From Pantoea cypripedii (GTDB taxonomy: Bacteria; Pseudomonadota; Gammaproteobacteria; Enterobacterales; Enterobacteriaceae): a DNA stretch of 64,000 nucleotides. The DNA lies in contig NZ_MLJI01000002.1 of the NCBI RefSeq assembly GCF_002095535.1, forward strand, positions 1,346,276 to 1,410,275, written 5' to 3'. Below are positions 53,597 through 63,890 of the stretch, piece after piece. The translations under genes were made by a program, and so were the position numbers. The notes under the pieces were generated by a model, which worked only from the letters and a program-made list of their open reading frames with translations, had not been told where the DNA came from and ran no database searches. Numbering within the stretch: position 1 is the first letter of the stretch; every line of letters begins with the position of its first letter.

Positions 53597-54678
53597 TATG
53601 CAGCCCTCACTATGTAATTAAATGCGACGTTTCGCGGGCGGGTTTCCGCCGCATAATTGCCGACCGGGCCGTTACTCTGCGTGGTCCACTGCCCGGCGGT
53701 GGTGCCGTTACCGACAGCCGAATCCCCGTTAGTCTGGGAATAATTGGTCCCGTCCAGGATTGCCCACACGGTCCCCGCCAGTGCACCCTGCGTGTACATG
53801 TAATGGGTATGCAGCTGCATCGCATGGTCCTGAAGGCTCAGTAACGCGCGCCCGCTGTCCACGCCGCGCCCGTCATCCCAGCCGCGCAGAAATTCCCCGC
53901 GCAGGTCGGGAAGTTTCAGCGCGGGATAGGCTTTCGCCAGCTCCGGGTAAGTGGCTGCACTGAAGGACGCCCCGTTGCACTTAATCCAGCCCGTGGGGGC
54001 GGTCGCGGTCGGCCACGGCACCGGGACGCCGACCGGCATTGCGCTGCCATCGCCCAGGAGGCTTAACCCCAGGTTGCTCAGTGCATCAGCGGCTTTACCC
54101 GCATCCTTTATTTCCTTCAGGGCGTTCGTCGTCTGAAGGTACTGACTGTGCGGGTTCGCTGCCGCAACGTGCTTTGCCAGCAGGTCATCGGCATAGGCTT
54201 TCACCTCGATCACGGCGTTATCGACATACTGCCGCGTTGCCAGCACCACGGCCGGGTCGATTTTCAGCGTCACCGCGCTGGTGCTGTTCACAATCAGGAT
54301 CAGGCGCACGGTCTGCGTGCGGCCGCTGCCCTCGGCCAGCTGCGGTTTATACGTTTCGGCGCAGTTGGCAACGGCAATCATCACGCCGTCAGCATCAAAC
54401 AGGCCGATCTCGCGTATCCAGAAACCGCCTTCGCTTTCGGGGATCACCTGCTCGGCGATAATCTGGCTGCTGTTGGCCGCATCGATACTCAGCGAGTTCA
54501 GCGCCGCCCGGCGTTTCTCGCCGATGAGCGCGGTCTGCGCCGGGTCAGGAGTTGGCAGCGTGCCGCCGCCGTCCCCGACCGCCATCTCGGTAATCTGGAG
54601 TTTCGTACCGAGCGCGGCGGCATTCGCCAGCCTGGCCGCGCCCTGATTCGTCAGCAGGGCAAAATATTTTGTCGTCAT
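53596..54678 (-). CDS. phage tail fibre protein (P2 H-like)
   Basis: The 360-residue protein has an N-terminal tail-attachment domain of the H type (KYFALLTNQGAARLANAAAL, then EGGFWIREIGLFDADG), a short helical shaft and a C-terminal collar-like receptor part (PVPWPTATAPTGWIKCNGAS, LPDLRGEFLRGWDDGRG, ending RPRNVAFNYIVRA). It is short compared with P2 H, so host recognition is in a compact tip. Stop and start overlap with both neighbours. Confidence 0.9.
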   Translation of the reverse strand: MTTKYFALLTNQGAARLANAAALGTKLQITEMAVGDGGGTLPTPDPAQTALIGEKRRAALNSLSIDAANSSQIIAEQVIPESEGGFWIREIGLFDADGVMIAVANCAETYKPQLAEGSGRTQTVRLILIVNSTSAVTLKIDPAVVLATRQYVDNAVIEVKAYADDLLAKHVAAANPHSQYLQTTNALKEIKDAGKAADALSNLGLSLLGDGSAMPVGVPVPWPTATAPTGWIKCNGASFSAATYPELAKAYPALKLPDLRGEFLRGWDDGRGVDSGRALLSLQDHAMQLHTHYMYTQGALAGTVWAILDGTNYSQTNGDSAVGNGTTAGQWTTQSNGPVGNYAAETRPRNVAFNYIVRAA

Positions 54679-55126
54679 GCGCGCACTTCCGTCAGGTCAA
54701 TAAGATGCACCGCCACGCCGGAATAACCCGCGCCGCCGGTGCTGATGAGTTCAGGGGTGTAGGGGTAAACGGTCAGCTCATCGCCGCTGTAGCAGGCGGC
54801 GGCAACCGGGATGTCGCCGTTTGCATCAAGGTTGATGGACAGGCCGATCAGATGACGGCTGAGGGGCTTGGCATCGGCTATCAGCCGCTCCAGCTCGTTA
54901 TACATTTCTTCGGTGATGCCGGTATCCAGCACGCCCACATCAAGCCGGAACGTGCCCGGCACATCGCCGGTTTTCCACCACTCAATCACGCGGATCAGAT
55001 AGCCGAGCGGCTCTACCACGCGCCGGACCGCGCCGATGGTGCCTTTGTGCCGGTGCACGAACTGCGACGCCGCGACCACGCCGCGTTTGGTTGACTCGCT
55101 CCAGCTGCTGTCCCAGCGGTCCACCG
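54675..55126 (-). CDS. phage tail protein I (P2 I-like), N-terminus cut
   Basis: The C-terminal 150 residues are present: RWDSSWSESTKRGVVAASQF, then GTIGAVRRVVEPLGYLIRVI and EWWKTGDVPGTFRLDVG, the pattern of P2 baseplate protein I. Four-base overlap with the fibre gene. The gene enters from the joint at 55127. Confidence 0.88.
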
Positions 55127-55138
55127 CTAGCTAGCTAG
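55127..55138. other. artificial contig joint (contig E/F)
   Basis: CTAGCTAGCTAG cutting phage gene I. Confidence 0.95.
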
Positions 55139-55439
55139 TCGTAAGGGCACGATTGTGTACATCCGTATTTATCCGGGCAACGTTATGGATGTCATAGGGT
55201 TCGATGCCTACAGCCTCACTCGCACCGAAGTGGAAGGCTCCAGGCTACGTCTGTATACGAAGTTTGCGTCACTGCCAGTGATCCCCATTAATACTTATGC
55301 GGCTTCAAACCTGGCTGACCACATTCATGGCATGAACAACAAAGGTTACTCATACAGTTTTAACTTCCCGGAAATTGTGAAGCAAAAACGAGGAAAACTG
55401 GAAACACTTGCTGGCATGCCCGTTCCTGATCTAATCTAA
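55139..55439 (+). CDS. hypothetical protein, open to the contig edge
   Basis: The frame is open from the joint and reads YIRIYPGNVMDVIGFDAYSL and so on to LAGMPVPDLI. A GTG at 55155 could start it, but it lacks a ribosome site, so the true start probably lies outside. No family is recognised. A terminator follows at 55475. Confidence 0.5.
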
Positions 55440-55474
55440 AAAGCCCCTTTAATCCTCCATTGTGCAATTCCCTT

Positions 55475-55502
55475 GCCGGTTTTTATAACCGGCTCTTTTT
55501 TA
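55475..55502 (+). terminator. rho-independent terminator
   Basis: GCCGGTT and AACCGGC pair, followed by TCTTTTTT. The 280 bases from here to the next gene are AT-rich, without a gene, and probably hold the trbA promoter. Confidence 0.85.
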
Positions 55503-55782
55503 TCTTTTCATTAATTATTTAGATCAATATTCTGGTAATACCCTTTAAATCAGATCAAATTCACGAATTCTGTTAAAAGCTAATATCCGAAAGGGACAAC
55601 AAAAGGAGATCCATATCAGATCCAAAAATAAATAATATAAAACCGATCAATTAAAAACCTCTTGCCGTTCCACCTGTTTATCCAGCGTCCTTCAAAATTA
55701 TATTTTTTCCTCATAGTCATTATTTTTCATCGTTATTTCACACTCGTTTATTTATCCACTACTAATCGCGGAGGTATTCTCC

Positions 55783-56997
55783 ATGTCATCTGCTCGTCCT
55801 GGTGTCGCCGGTGATCCCCTGGATTCCTGGGGGGTCCTTGCCGCGCTGGGCCTGATGTTACTGCTGGTTGCCTGGCTCTTTCTGCCGGAGTTCATCTACT
55901 GGTCTTGTTTCATACTGCATACGCTCTGGGGAATGGTCGATTTCGGCCCATTCCATGTCTATGCAGCTACCCGCTACAACCTTCTGGCCGCCACAGGCAA
56001 TAATGCCGAAAACGTCTCCTTTGACCAGTGGGTGGCCGTTCTGGAACAGACAACCGGCATCCTGATGATTTTCCTTATCCCGTTATCGGGTGCTTCGCTG
56101 TGGAGCTGGGTGCATCACCCAGCACGAAACTGGCATACCCGCCGTGTGCTGAACATTCATACCCTGCCGTTCGCCATGGAAAGTATCTCTCCCGCCATCG
56201 CGCCAGTGCTTAATGAAGGAGATCCGCAGCGCCTGCTGCTCGATGAGCGTCGACCGGAACGTCTGCCGGCACAAAGACCGGAAGAATTTGCACAGCAGCA
56301 TCAGCTCATCAGCAATATGCAGCTCGATGTCGCCCGCTGTCGTGAGGTGTTTCTGGCTCAGCTCGGGAAACCACTGACCGGCTGGAAGAGCCTGTCTCCG
56401 CACGAGAAAGCACTGTTTGCCATCTTCGGCCTGCAGTTCTTCCTCGATGACAGACCTGCCGCCAAAGCACTGATGGACATGCTGAACCGCTCCTGCCGTC
56501 TCAAAAGCCGCAGGGACAGCGGCAGGTTTTCTGTTCCTGTGTACTCGCTGGCCAGACCTGCGTTCATACGTGTAACCCGCAGTGAAGGGGCGAAACGCTG
56601 GCTACGGGAGCACCGCTATGTCAGAAGCGGGCTGGTCTGGCTTTATGCGCACGACCTGCGCCTGACACCGCCAAACTGGCTCTGGCTTAAAGGCATCGAT
56701 CGCACGCTGTTCTATGGCCTGCACCGCGCCAATACCACAAAGGGATTTATCGAAGGAGCCGGCATTGTGGCCGTGGCCCGGACTGAAAATGAAGCTATCC
56801 GGATGGGACTCCCCTGCCCGGAGGTCTGTGTGGAGGAAGCTATCGACGGCTTTCGCCTCGATATGCTGTCGCTTGGACTCATCTGGGATGAACCCCAGCC
56901 GGATCGTGATCGTAAACGACGCATCCGCAATAACTGGTCCCTGACTGACGACGTTCTTACCCGCCCGGGCCAGGAAGACAACGAGCTGCCGTTCTGA
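55783..56997 (+). CDS. trbA: TrbA/DotM-like component of a type IVB (IncI-type) transfer system
   Basis: The 404-residue protein has two N-terminal membrane segments (about 18-36 and 84-106) and a long cytoplasmic domain. MVDFGPFHVYAATRYNLLAA lies between the membrane parts. The end has LTPPNWLWLKGIDRTLFYGL, then EGAGIVAVARTENEAI. This arrangement fits TrbA of IncI1 plasmids and DotM/IcmP of Legionella, part of the coupling complex that feeds DNA or proteins to the channel. GGAGG precedes the ATG by eight bases. It is the only visible type IVB gene. Confidence 0.8.
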   Translation: MSSARPGVAGDPLDSWGVLAALGLMLLLVAWLFLPEFIYWSCFILHTLWGMVDFGPFHVYAATRYNLLAATGNNAENVSFDQWVAVLEQTTGILMIFLIPLSGASLWSWVHHPARNWHTRRVLNIHTLPFAMESISPAIAPVLNEGDPQRLLLDERRPERLPAQRPEEFAQQHQLISNMQLDVARCREVFLAQLGKPLTGWKSLSPHEKALFAIFGLQFFLDDRPAAKALMDMLNRSCRLKSRRDSGRFSVPVYSLARPAFIRVTRSEGAKRWLREHRYVRSGLVWLYAHDLRLTPPNWLWLKGIDRTLFYGLHRANTTKGFIEGAGIVAVARTENEAIRMGLPCPEVCVEEAIDGFRLDMLSLGLIWDEPQPDRDRKRRIRNNWSLTDDVLTRPGQEDNELPF

Positions 56998-57045
56998 TCC
57001 CTGTCTGCCCCCCCTTATTCTTTTACATCCTGAATGGAGGCTCTC

Positions 57046-57648
57046 ATGCCCTCAGAAAACACCTATTCCGCTTTCAAAAGCAATGACTTCATCGTAGTCC
57101 TGTACCAGAAAGGCTATAGCACACCTCAGACCCTGACGATTTTTCGCGAACCACGGAACCTGATCAGCCATGAGAAAAAACTAATTGGAACCTATTCTTA
57201 CTCAAATGAGGCCATCACTCTAATCGACGACCCACAGCACGATGCCCGTGACGTCCTCAACGCCATTTCGTCATACCTGAGAAGTCAACGCCAGTCCGTC
57301 TACACCCGCGGACTCAAATATCTGGCCTCAGTGGTTGCCGGTGCACTGATAACGTCCGCCGTGTGGTACCACGCCACGCCAGATGATTTATATGGGAACT
57401 CCCCGGCTAAGGTGGCAACCGCAGTCAGCATATCGACTGGCGCCCCCCAGGCGACCTGGCAAGCCCCGGTCAGGATACTGGATCATGGGCCGGCCACTGC
57501 AATACCAGAATCGCCCACGAATCCGGCACTCCAGCCACCCGTGAACGAAAAGCTCCACCATGCGGCAGCCATCGAATCGCAGAACATGCAGAATTCCCTA
57601 CGGGATAGCAGAAACGCATTACCTGCATCACCGGCAGCAGCACTACAG
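57046..57648 (+). CDS. membrane-anchored protein downstream of trbA, cut by the joint
   Basis: The N-terminal 201 residues are present, starting MPSENTYSAFKSNDFIVVLY, with a membrane segment YLASVVAGALITSAVWYHA near residue 95 and a Pro/Ala-rich periplasmic part. GGAGG lies five bases before ATG 57046. In IncI1 plasmids trbB (a periplasmic thiol isomerase) follows trbA, and this could be its N-terminal part, but the visible portion has no thioredoxin motif. The family is left open. Confidence 0.55.
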
Positions 57649-57660
57649 CTAGCTAGCTAG
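57649..57660. other. artificial contig joint (contig F/G)
   Basis: CTAGCTAGCTAG cutting the gene downstream of trbA. Confidence 0.95.
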
Positions 57661-57810
57661 GTATATCGGGCACCATTCTCTCCCTGAATCTGCATGGGGC
57701 GCACGTGACGGGAAGCAGCACCGCGATGTCTGGTCTCCTGACCTTAACTGACTTTTTCATATCCCTTTCCGGTGCCACACCGGTTTTATCACACCTCCGG
57801 AGTTTTCCTC

Positions 57811-58740
57811 ATGTACGAACTTCTCTCAAACCTGCTACCTGCAGTGATATGTCTCATTGTTGCTTTCATCTTTGTTTCGTCAGCCGTCAAGATTGTACCG
57901 CAGGGTTCCGGATGGACCGTGGAACGCTTTGGCCGCTATACCCACACGATGAAACCAGGGCTGGGCTTTCTTGTCCCTTTCATGGATCGCATCGGACGCA
58001 AAATCAATATGATGGAACAGGTACTGGACATTCCCTCGCAGGAGGTCATCTCCCGCGATAACGCCAACGTCTCCATTGATGCCGTCTGTTTTGTTCAAAT
58101 CATTGATGCTGCACAAGCTGCTTATGAAGTCAGCAACCTGAGCAACGCCATCACCAATCTGGTGATGACCAATATCCGGACCGTTCTCGGCTCGATGGAG
58201 CTCGACGAGATGCTCTCTCAGCGTGACAGTATCAACACCCGACTGCTTGCAGCCGTGGACCACGCAACCAGCCCGTGGGGTGTCAAGGTGACACGCATTG
58301 AAATCCGCGACATTCAGCCTCCCAAAGAACTGATTGATGCCATGAATGCCCAGATGAAAGCCGAGCGCACCAAGCGCGCCAGCATTCTGGAAGCAGAAGG
58401 GGTACGTCAGGCACAAATTCTGCGTGCTGAGGGAGAAAAGCAGTCTCAGATCCTGCAGGCAGAAGGCGAGCGTCAGTCTGCTTTTCTTCAGGCAGAAGCG
58501 CGTGAACGCTCTGCTGAAGCCGAAGCCCGTGCCACGCAGATGGTGTCAGAAGCGATTGCTGCCGGTGATATCCAGGCGGTGAACTACTTTGTCGCGCAAA
58601 AGTACACTGAGGCACTCCAGCAGATCGGCTCATCATCAAGCAGCAAAGTGGTGATGATGCCACTTGATGCCTCAAGCGTGATGGGCTCCATTGCCGGAAT
58701 TGGTGAACTTGTCAAAAATCTGAACTCACGGAACGACTGA
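57811..58740 (+). CDS. SPFH/Band 7 membrane scaffold protein (QmcA-like)
   Basis: The 309-residue protein has an N-terminal membrane segment ([17 protein letters not shown]), the SPFH domain ([20 protein letters not shown], then [19 protein letters not shown] and [19 protein letters not shown]) and a long coiled coil rich in AEGERQ repeats. This is the stomatin/QmcA group, which forms oligomeric rings at the inner membrane. The start at 57811 follows GGAG; an upstream Met has no site. An NfeD-type gene follows one base after its stop, the usual partner. Confidence 0.9.
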   Translation: MYELLSNLLPAVICLIVAFIFVSSAVKIVPQGSGWTVERFGRYTHTMKPGLGFLVPFMDRIGRKINMMEQVLDIPSQEVISRDNANVSIDAVCFVQIIDAAQAAYEVSNLSNAITNLVMTNIRTVLGSMELDEMLSQRDSINTRLLAAVDHATSPWGVKVTRIEIRDIQPPKELIDAMNAQMKAERTKRASILEAEGVRQAQILRAEGEKQSQILQAEGERQSAFLQAEARERSAEAEARATQMVSEAIAAGDIQAVNYFVAQKYTEALQQIGSSSSSKVVMMPLDASSVMGSIAGIGELVKNLNSRND

Positions 58741-58741
58741 A

Positions 58742-59191
58742 ATGGGATGGTTCAGTAGTCTGGATCCGCAGATTATCTGGCTGGTACTGGCCGGGCTTAT
58801 CTTCGCGGCTGAAATGCTGACCGGTACAGGCTGGATGCTGTGCCTTAGTCTGGCAGCCCTCGTAACAAGTGGGCTGACGCCGGTATTCCCGACAGAATTG
58901 CGGTGGCAATTGCTGCTCTTTTCCGCGCTCACGGTTCTGCTGGCCAGCCTCAGGATTATCAAAAAAATGGTCTACCGTTCAGCACCTCCTGCCGTAGCGC
59001 TGAATGACCGGATCGCACTGATGAAGGGAATGACCCTGATACTGGACAACGGGCTTATCAACGGCACAGGCCAGACGCGCATTGGTGATAGTGTCTGGTT
59101 TGTCAGAGCCGACGGGGATTATCCGGCGGGAACGAAAGTCCAGATAACCGGCATGGAAGGCGTTTTTTTACTGGTTACCGCCATAGATTAA
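58742..59191 (+). CDS. NfeD-family membrane protein (YbbJ-like)
   Basis: The product has 149 residues. Three or four hydrophobic segments fill the first 80 residues (IIWLVLAGLIFAAEMLTG, WQLLLFSALTVLLASL), and a C-terminal OB-fold follows (GMTLILDNGLINGTGQTRI, then DSVWFVRADGDYPAGTKVQI). NfeD proteins work with SPFH proteins in membrane quality control. The start lies one base after the SPFH stop. Confidence 0.9.
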   Translation: MGWFSSLDPQIIWLVLAGLIFAAEMLTGTGWMLCLSLAALVTSGLTPVFPTELRWQLLLFSALTVLLASLRIIKKMVYRSAPPAVALNDRIALMKGMTLILDNGLINGTGQTRIGDSVWFVRADGDYPAGTKVQITGMEGVFLLVTAID

Positions 59192-59221
59192 CTTCAATTT
59201 TCACCATTAACGCTAACCTCA

Positions 59222-59248
59222 GCCCGCACTTGATGCGGGCTTCTTTAT
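59222..59248 (+). terminator. rho-independent terminator after the nfeD-like gene
   Basis: GCCCGCA and TGCGGGC pair around CTTGA, followed by TTCTTTATT. It reads through into the small zinc-finger gene that starts at 59260. Confidence 0.8.
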
Positions 59249-59259
59249 TGGGAGAAACC

Positions 59260-59499
59260 ATGCCTGATATTTGCGATCGTGCGAACGAAGAAATGTTTTT
59301 TCTGGCCAGTCTGCAACGTCCGCCCCGTGAAACACCTCAGCAACCTTCAGCCACCCACTGCCTGCTCTGCGATGCACCCATTCCAGAAAAGCGCCAGGAA
59401 GCCGTCCCGGGTGTTCAGGCCTGCGCGGACTGCCAGTCAGCAACCGAAGACAGAATCAAAAACCGCCGCCGTTTGTTTGCCACACCAACGCCCAGATAA
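59260..59499 (+). CDS. DksA/TraR-type C4 zinc-finger protein
   Basis: The 79-residue protein starts MPDICDRANEEMFFLASL and carries CLLC near residue 34 and CADC near residue 57, the four cysteines of a TraR/DksA zinc finger. TraR from F-type plasmids binds RNA polymerase without ppGpp; the same action is likely here. GGGAG precedes the ATG. The short length fits phage and plasmid TraR rather than DksA. Confidence 0.85.
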   Translation: MPDICDRANEEMFFLASLQRPPRETPQQPSATHCLLCDAPIPEKRQEAVPGVQACADCQSATEDRIKNRRRLFATPTPR

Positions 59500-59762
59500 C
59501 CCGTAATGACCCTGCCAGGAGGAAAATCCGACATGAAGCACTGACGCGGACAGACCGCAGCAGCCGGAAGGCAGCAAACGCAGGGTAATGACCTGCGCCC
59601 GAGTCTCCGGGGAGAGAGCCAGCTTTGCATCTGGTGAGGGTTAATAAGAAAAGAAGCACCGGCGTAGCAGCGTGACAGCCAGGCACGCACTGGTGATGGC
59701 CAACGGGGAACAAAGCTGAACCGGGGTGACTGACTCAAGGGCATGAGCGTGGCCACTACGAG
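59500..59762 (+). other. non-coding end of contig G with a leader-like mini-ORF
   Basis: There is no gene of normal size. A perfect ribosome site AGGAGG (59517-59522) is followed by ATG AAG CAC TGA (59533-59544), a three-residue frame, and then by a hairpin CGCAGG/CCTGCG (near 59580). It could be a leader peptide with attenuator for a gene lost beyond the joint. Confidence 0.4.
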
Positions 59763-59774
59763 CTAGCTAGCTAG
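59763..59774. other. artificial contig joint (contig G/H)
   Basis: CTAGCTAGCTAG. The same eight bases ACTACGAG stand on both sides, which may mean the contigs overlap in reality. Confidence 0.95.
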
Positions 59775-59898
59775 ACTACGAGAGTGTGCGAGAACTATTC
59801 CATCTTCCGCCAGGCATAACACGACAAACTGAGGGTCCGTTACGGGACCTCTCTGGTTTCAGACCGCCTGATTAAATGACTTAGAGGAGTTTTATCGG

Positions 59899-60751
59899 GT
59901 GAAAAAGAAACCTGATCCCCTGTGGCCCGCGTTTGCCACATTCCTGCGTATGGCCGCCGGGAAGCTGAGCCCCATTTCGTTCCTGTTTCTGTTCATAACA
60001 ATACTGGAATGTACAGGCCTCATATTCATTGCATTGGCAGCGCTGAAACATTTCCGCCAGCCAGAGACAGAACAGGCACTGCTGCTGTTCTACGCTGTTT
60101 TAGTCGCCGGGGTGCTGACAGTGCTTTACTACACTTCAAAGCGGTCTCCCGATTTCATCCAGCGGCTGCGGGTGACACTCTACGGCCATACGGCACTGCT
60201 GGTTGTTCTTGCTCTGGTTGGGAACTTTGGGGATACAGCCACAGCGAACCCCGGGTACGTGGTGCTGTTTCTTATGGGAATATTGGGCATTTATGTAGTG
60301 GCCAGCATCTGCCGGTTGGTCAGAAGAGGTCAAAATGACACTCAGCCTGAAAAAGGTCAGCGTGATACTCAACCGCAAGAATGGCGGTACGGCACGCCAG
60401 TACATGAAAAACCGGGTGAAAAGCTGACAGACATCAGTACCGCAACCTGGTTGTGGCAGGAGAGTGGCATCATGTCTACGCACAGGATGCTGGAAACGCT
60501 GGAAAAAGTGCTTCTGCGTGTCGGTTATGAGCTGACCCGGGGGCAGAGCGCTGACATCAACATACTGTCCGGTCCGGCTCAAATGCGTCCTCACCTCCGT
60601 CAACATGTGGAGACAGAACTCCTGCGCGCGCGCGAGCAGTTCTGGGCACCCGAGCAGACACCCGAAATGATCGAGGACATTATCCGCATGAGCCAGAAAT
60701 CAGGGTTTGCCAGGAAGATGCTGGAAGATATCCTTTACGATCTGCGCAAGC
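59899..60751 (+). CDS. hypothetical inner-membrane protein, cut by the joint
   Basis: About 284 residues are present, starting with GTG (VKKKPDPLWPAFATFLRMAA). Four hydrophobic segments (about 23-47, 59-77, 94-108, 116-136) are followed by a charged cytoplasmic half with TWLWQESGIMSTHRMLETLE and MSQKSGFARKMLEDILYDLR. TTAGAGGAG precedes the start. It lacks recognised domains. Only a few C-terminal residues may be missing. Confidence 0.6.
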
Positions 60752-60763
60752 CTAGCTAGCTAG
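60752..60763. other. artificial contig joint (contig H/I)
   Basis: CTAGCTAGCTAG between a membrane-protein gene and 23S rRNA. Confidence 0.95.
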
Positions 60764-60995
60764 ATCTCGGTTGATTTCTTTTCCTCGGGGTACTTAGATG
60801 TTTCAGTTCCCCCGGTTCGCCTCGTTAACCTATGTATTCAGTTAACGATAATGCACAAGTGCATTGGGTTTCCCCATTCGGACATCGCCGGCTGTTGCGG
60901 TTCATATCACCTTGCCGGCGCTTTTCGCAGATTAGCACGTCCTTCATCGCCTCTGACTGCCAGGGCATCCACCGTGTACGCTTAGTCGCTTAACC
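60764..60995 (-). rRNA. 23S rRNA, 5' end only (contig I)
   Basis: The minus strand reads GGTTAAGCGACTAAGCGTAC from 60995, the usual enterobacterial 23S start. It is cut after about 230 bases at the joint. The assembly broke here because rRNA operons are repeats. Confidence 0.92.
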
Positions 60996-61123
60996 TCACA
61001 ACCCACAGGCGTTTTCACGCATGCAGTGTTGCAAGCTTTTGAGAGACTCGAACACGTCGCTTTCATTTCTTATTACGGAGAAATGAAACAACGCGTCGTT
61101 TCAAATTTTCAGCTTGTTCCGGA

Positions 61124-61136
61124 TTGTTAAAGAGCA
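61124..61136 (-). promoter_or_regulatory. boxA antitermination site (contig I)
   Basis: TGCTCTTTAACAA on the minus strand, the spacer boxA of rRNA operons, bound by NusB/NusE. Confidence 0.85.
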
Positions 61137-61190
61137 AATACTTCGCAGCACACCGTTTCCGGTACGCTCTGAAGTATTGAAGTACTGTAA

Positions 61191-61266
61191 TGGTGGAGCT
61201 AAGCGGGATCGAACCGCTGACCTCCTGCGTGCAAGGCAGGCGCTCTCCCAGCTGAGCTATAGCCCC
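61191..61266 (-). tRNA. tRNA-Ala (anticodon TGC), contig I
   Basis: A 76-base cloverleaf starting GGGGCTATAGCTCAGCTGGG, anticodon TGC, T-loop GGTTCGATCC and an encoded CCA end. It lies in the 16S-23S spacer, between tRNA-Ile and 23S. Confidence 0.97.
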
Positions 61267-61416
61267 ATACAGTCACTTGCAGAGACCAACTACTACCACT
61301 CAACCGAGTTCACATTCTTCAGATACAAGAATGCAATTTCTGCTCAGGCAAGGCATGCGGAAGGGAAGTTTACACCGGTAAACGACCGCGCGCATAACGC
61401 AGCATGAGAAGAAATT

Positions 61417-61493
<77 letters not shown>

Positions 61494-61566
61494 GTAGAGG
61501 TTTTTCTGCTCGTTACTTTTCTATCAGACAATCTGTGTGAGCACTTCGCGGGAAAGTATCTTCAGG

Positions 61567-62111
<545 letters not shown>

Positions 62112-62185
62112 CCTGAAGATACTTTCCCGCGAAGTGCTCACACAGATTGTCTGATGAAATTTAAAGAAGCAGTAAAACCCTCGGC

Positions 62186-62262
<77 letters not shown>

Positions 62263-62370
62263 AATTCTCCCGATTTCTGCGTTGTGCCGACAGCTCGCAT
62301 ACTTATTGTATGCTTCGCATCGTCACGCCTTGAACTCGAAAGAATTGGGTGAAGGGTTTTGCGAATCATT

Positions 62371-62446
62371 GGGGCTATAGCTCAGCTGGGAGAGCGCCTG
62401 CCTTGCACGCAGGAGGTCAGCGGTTCGATCCCGCTTAGCTCCACCA
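62371..62446 (+). tRNA. tRNA-Ala (anticodon TGC), contig J
   Basis: The same sequence as in contig I, with anticodon TGC at 62404-62406 and encoded CCA. The Ile-Ala spacer differs from that of contig I. Confidence 0.97.
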
Positions 62447-62507
62447 TCAACGACCCCACGTTGATACTCAACTTCTGAATGCATTTACGAGTGCATTTTG
62501 AAGTTAT

Positions 62508-62520
62508 TGCTCTTTAACAA
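62508..62520 (+). promoter_or_regulatory. boxA antitermination site (contig J)
   Basis: TGCTCTTTAACAA between tRNA-Ala and 23S. The following inverted sequence around GAAACGACGCGTTGTTTC is part of the 23S processing stem. Confidence 0.85.
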
Positions 62521-62648
62521 TCCGGAACAAGCTGAAAATTTGAAACGACGCGTTGTTTCATTTCTCCGTAATAAGAAATGAAAGCGACGCGTTCGAGTCT
62601 CTCAAAAGCTTGCAACACTGCATGCGTGAAAACGCCTGTGGGTTGTGA

Positions 62649-62866
62649 GGTTAAGCGACTAAGCGTACACGGTGGATGCCCTGGCAGTCAGAGGCGATGA
62701 AGGACGTGCTAATCTGCGAAAAGCGCCGGCAAGGTGATATGAACCGCAACAGCCGGCGATGTCCGAATGGGGAAACCCAATGCACTTGTGCATTATCGTT
62801 AACTGAATACATAGGTTAACGAGGCGAACCGGGGGAACTGAAACATCTAAGTACCCCGAGGAAAAG
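62649..62866 (+). rRNA. 23S rRNA, 5' end only (contig J)
   Basis: It starts GGTTAAGCGACTAAGCGTAC and is cut at the joint after about 218 bases. Confidence 0.92.
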
Positions 62867-62878
62867 CTAGCTAGCTAG
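62867..62878. other. artificial contig joint (contig J/K)
   Basis: CTAGCTAGCTAG cutting 23S rRNA. Confidence 0.95.
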
Positions 62879-63206
62879 ATGTACCCCGTCAGCTGCTGCT
62901 GTTCACGCGCGCCGGTCACGGCCGCCGTAACCGTATTGTCCGGGCCGCTCAGGTCGGTAAAGCGCTCTGCCAGCGCACGGTAGCGGTCACGTTTGTCCTG
63001 AATGCTGAAACGCGCGCCTCCAGCCCCGGTCCGGGGGCCGTCAGGCTGAGGCGTTCAACACCGGCCGAGGCCAGCACCGACAGGGCATTCGTGTTCGACT
63101 GGCGGCCGGCGCTGTCGAGAAACAGCAGCTGGGCGTTCTTCTCCCGCGATGCGCTGCAGAATGCCGGGAAGCTCGACCGGGACACCGTGCAGGTGGAGGC
63201 GCGCAC
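62879..63206 (-). pseudogene. TraI-like relaxase/helicase fragment with a frameshift (contig K)
   Basis: On the minus strand one frame reads EKNAQLLFLDSAGRQSNTNA, then LSVLASAGVERLSLTAPGPG and LEARV. Near 63010 it shifts, and the next frame continues as IQDKRDRYRALAERFTDLSG and VTAAVTGAREQQQLTGY. Together this resembles the RecD-like helicase part of F-type TraI (MobF relaxases), just after its ATP-binding region. The whole contig is only 328 bases. The shift sits beside a short T run and may be a sequencing error. Confidence 0.55.
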
Positions 63207-63218
63207 CTAGCTAGCTAG
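63207..63218. other. artificial contig joint (contig K/L)
   Basis: CTAGCTAGCTAG between the TraI-like fragment and 16S rRNA. Confidence 0.95.
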
Positions 63219-63513
<295 letters not shown>

Positions 63514-63599
63514 CCTGAAGATACCTTCCCGCGAAGTGCTCACACAGATTGTCTGATGAAAAAGTAATGAGCAAGCCGTCTTGACGACGACACCCCTGT

Positions 63600-63675
63600 G
63601 TCCCCTTCGTCTAGAGGCCCAGGACACCGCCCTTTCACGGCGGTAACAGGGGTTCGAATCCCCTAGGGGACGCCA
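63600..63675 (+). tRNA. tRNA-Glu (anticodon TTC)
   Basis: A 76-base cloverleaf starting GTCCCCTTCGTCTAGAGGCC, anticodon TTC, T-loop GGTTCGAATCC, encoded CCA. A single spacer tRNA-Glu marks the second class of enterobacterial rRNA operon. Confidence 0.97.
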
Positions 63676-63749
63676 CTTGCTGGTAATGAGTGAAAGGCGT
63701 TACCCACGATACTTCAGAGCGTACCGGAAACGGTGTGCTGCGAAGTATT

Positions 63750-63762
63750 TGCTCTTTAACAA
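63750..63762 (+). promoter_or_regulatory. boxA antitermination site (contig L)
   Basis: TGCTCTTTAACAA between tRNA-Glu and 23S. Confidence 0.85.
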
Positions 63763-63890
63763 TCCGGAACAAGCTGAAAATTTGAAACGACGCGTGGTTT
63801 CATTTCTCCGTAATAAGAAATGAAAACGACGCGTTCGAGTCTCTCAAAAGCTTGCAACACTGCATGCGTGAAAACGCCTGTGGGTTGTGA

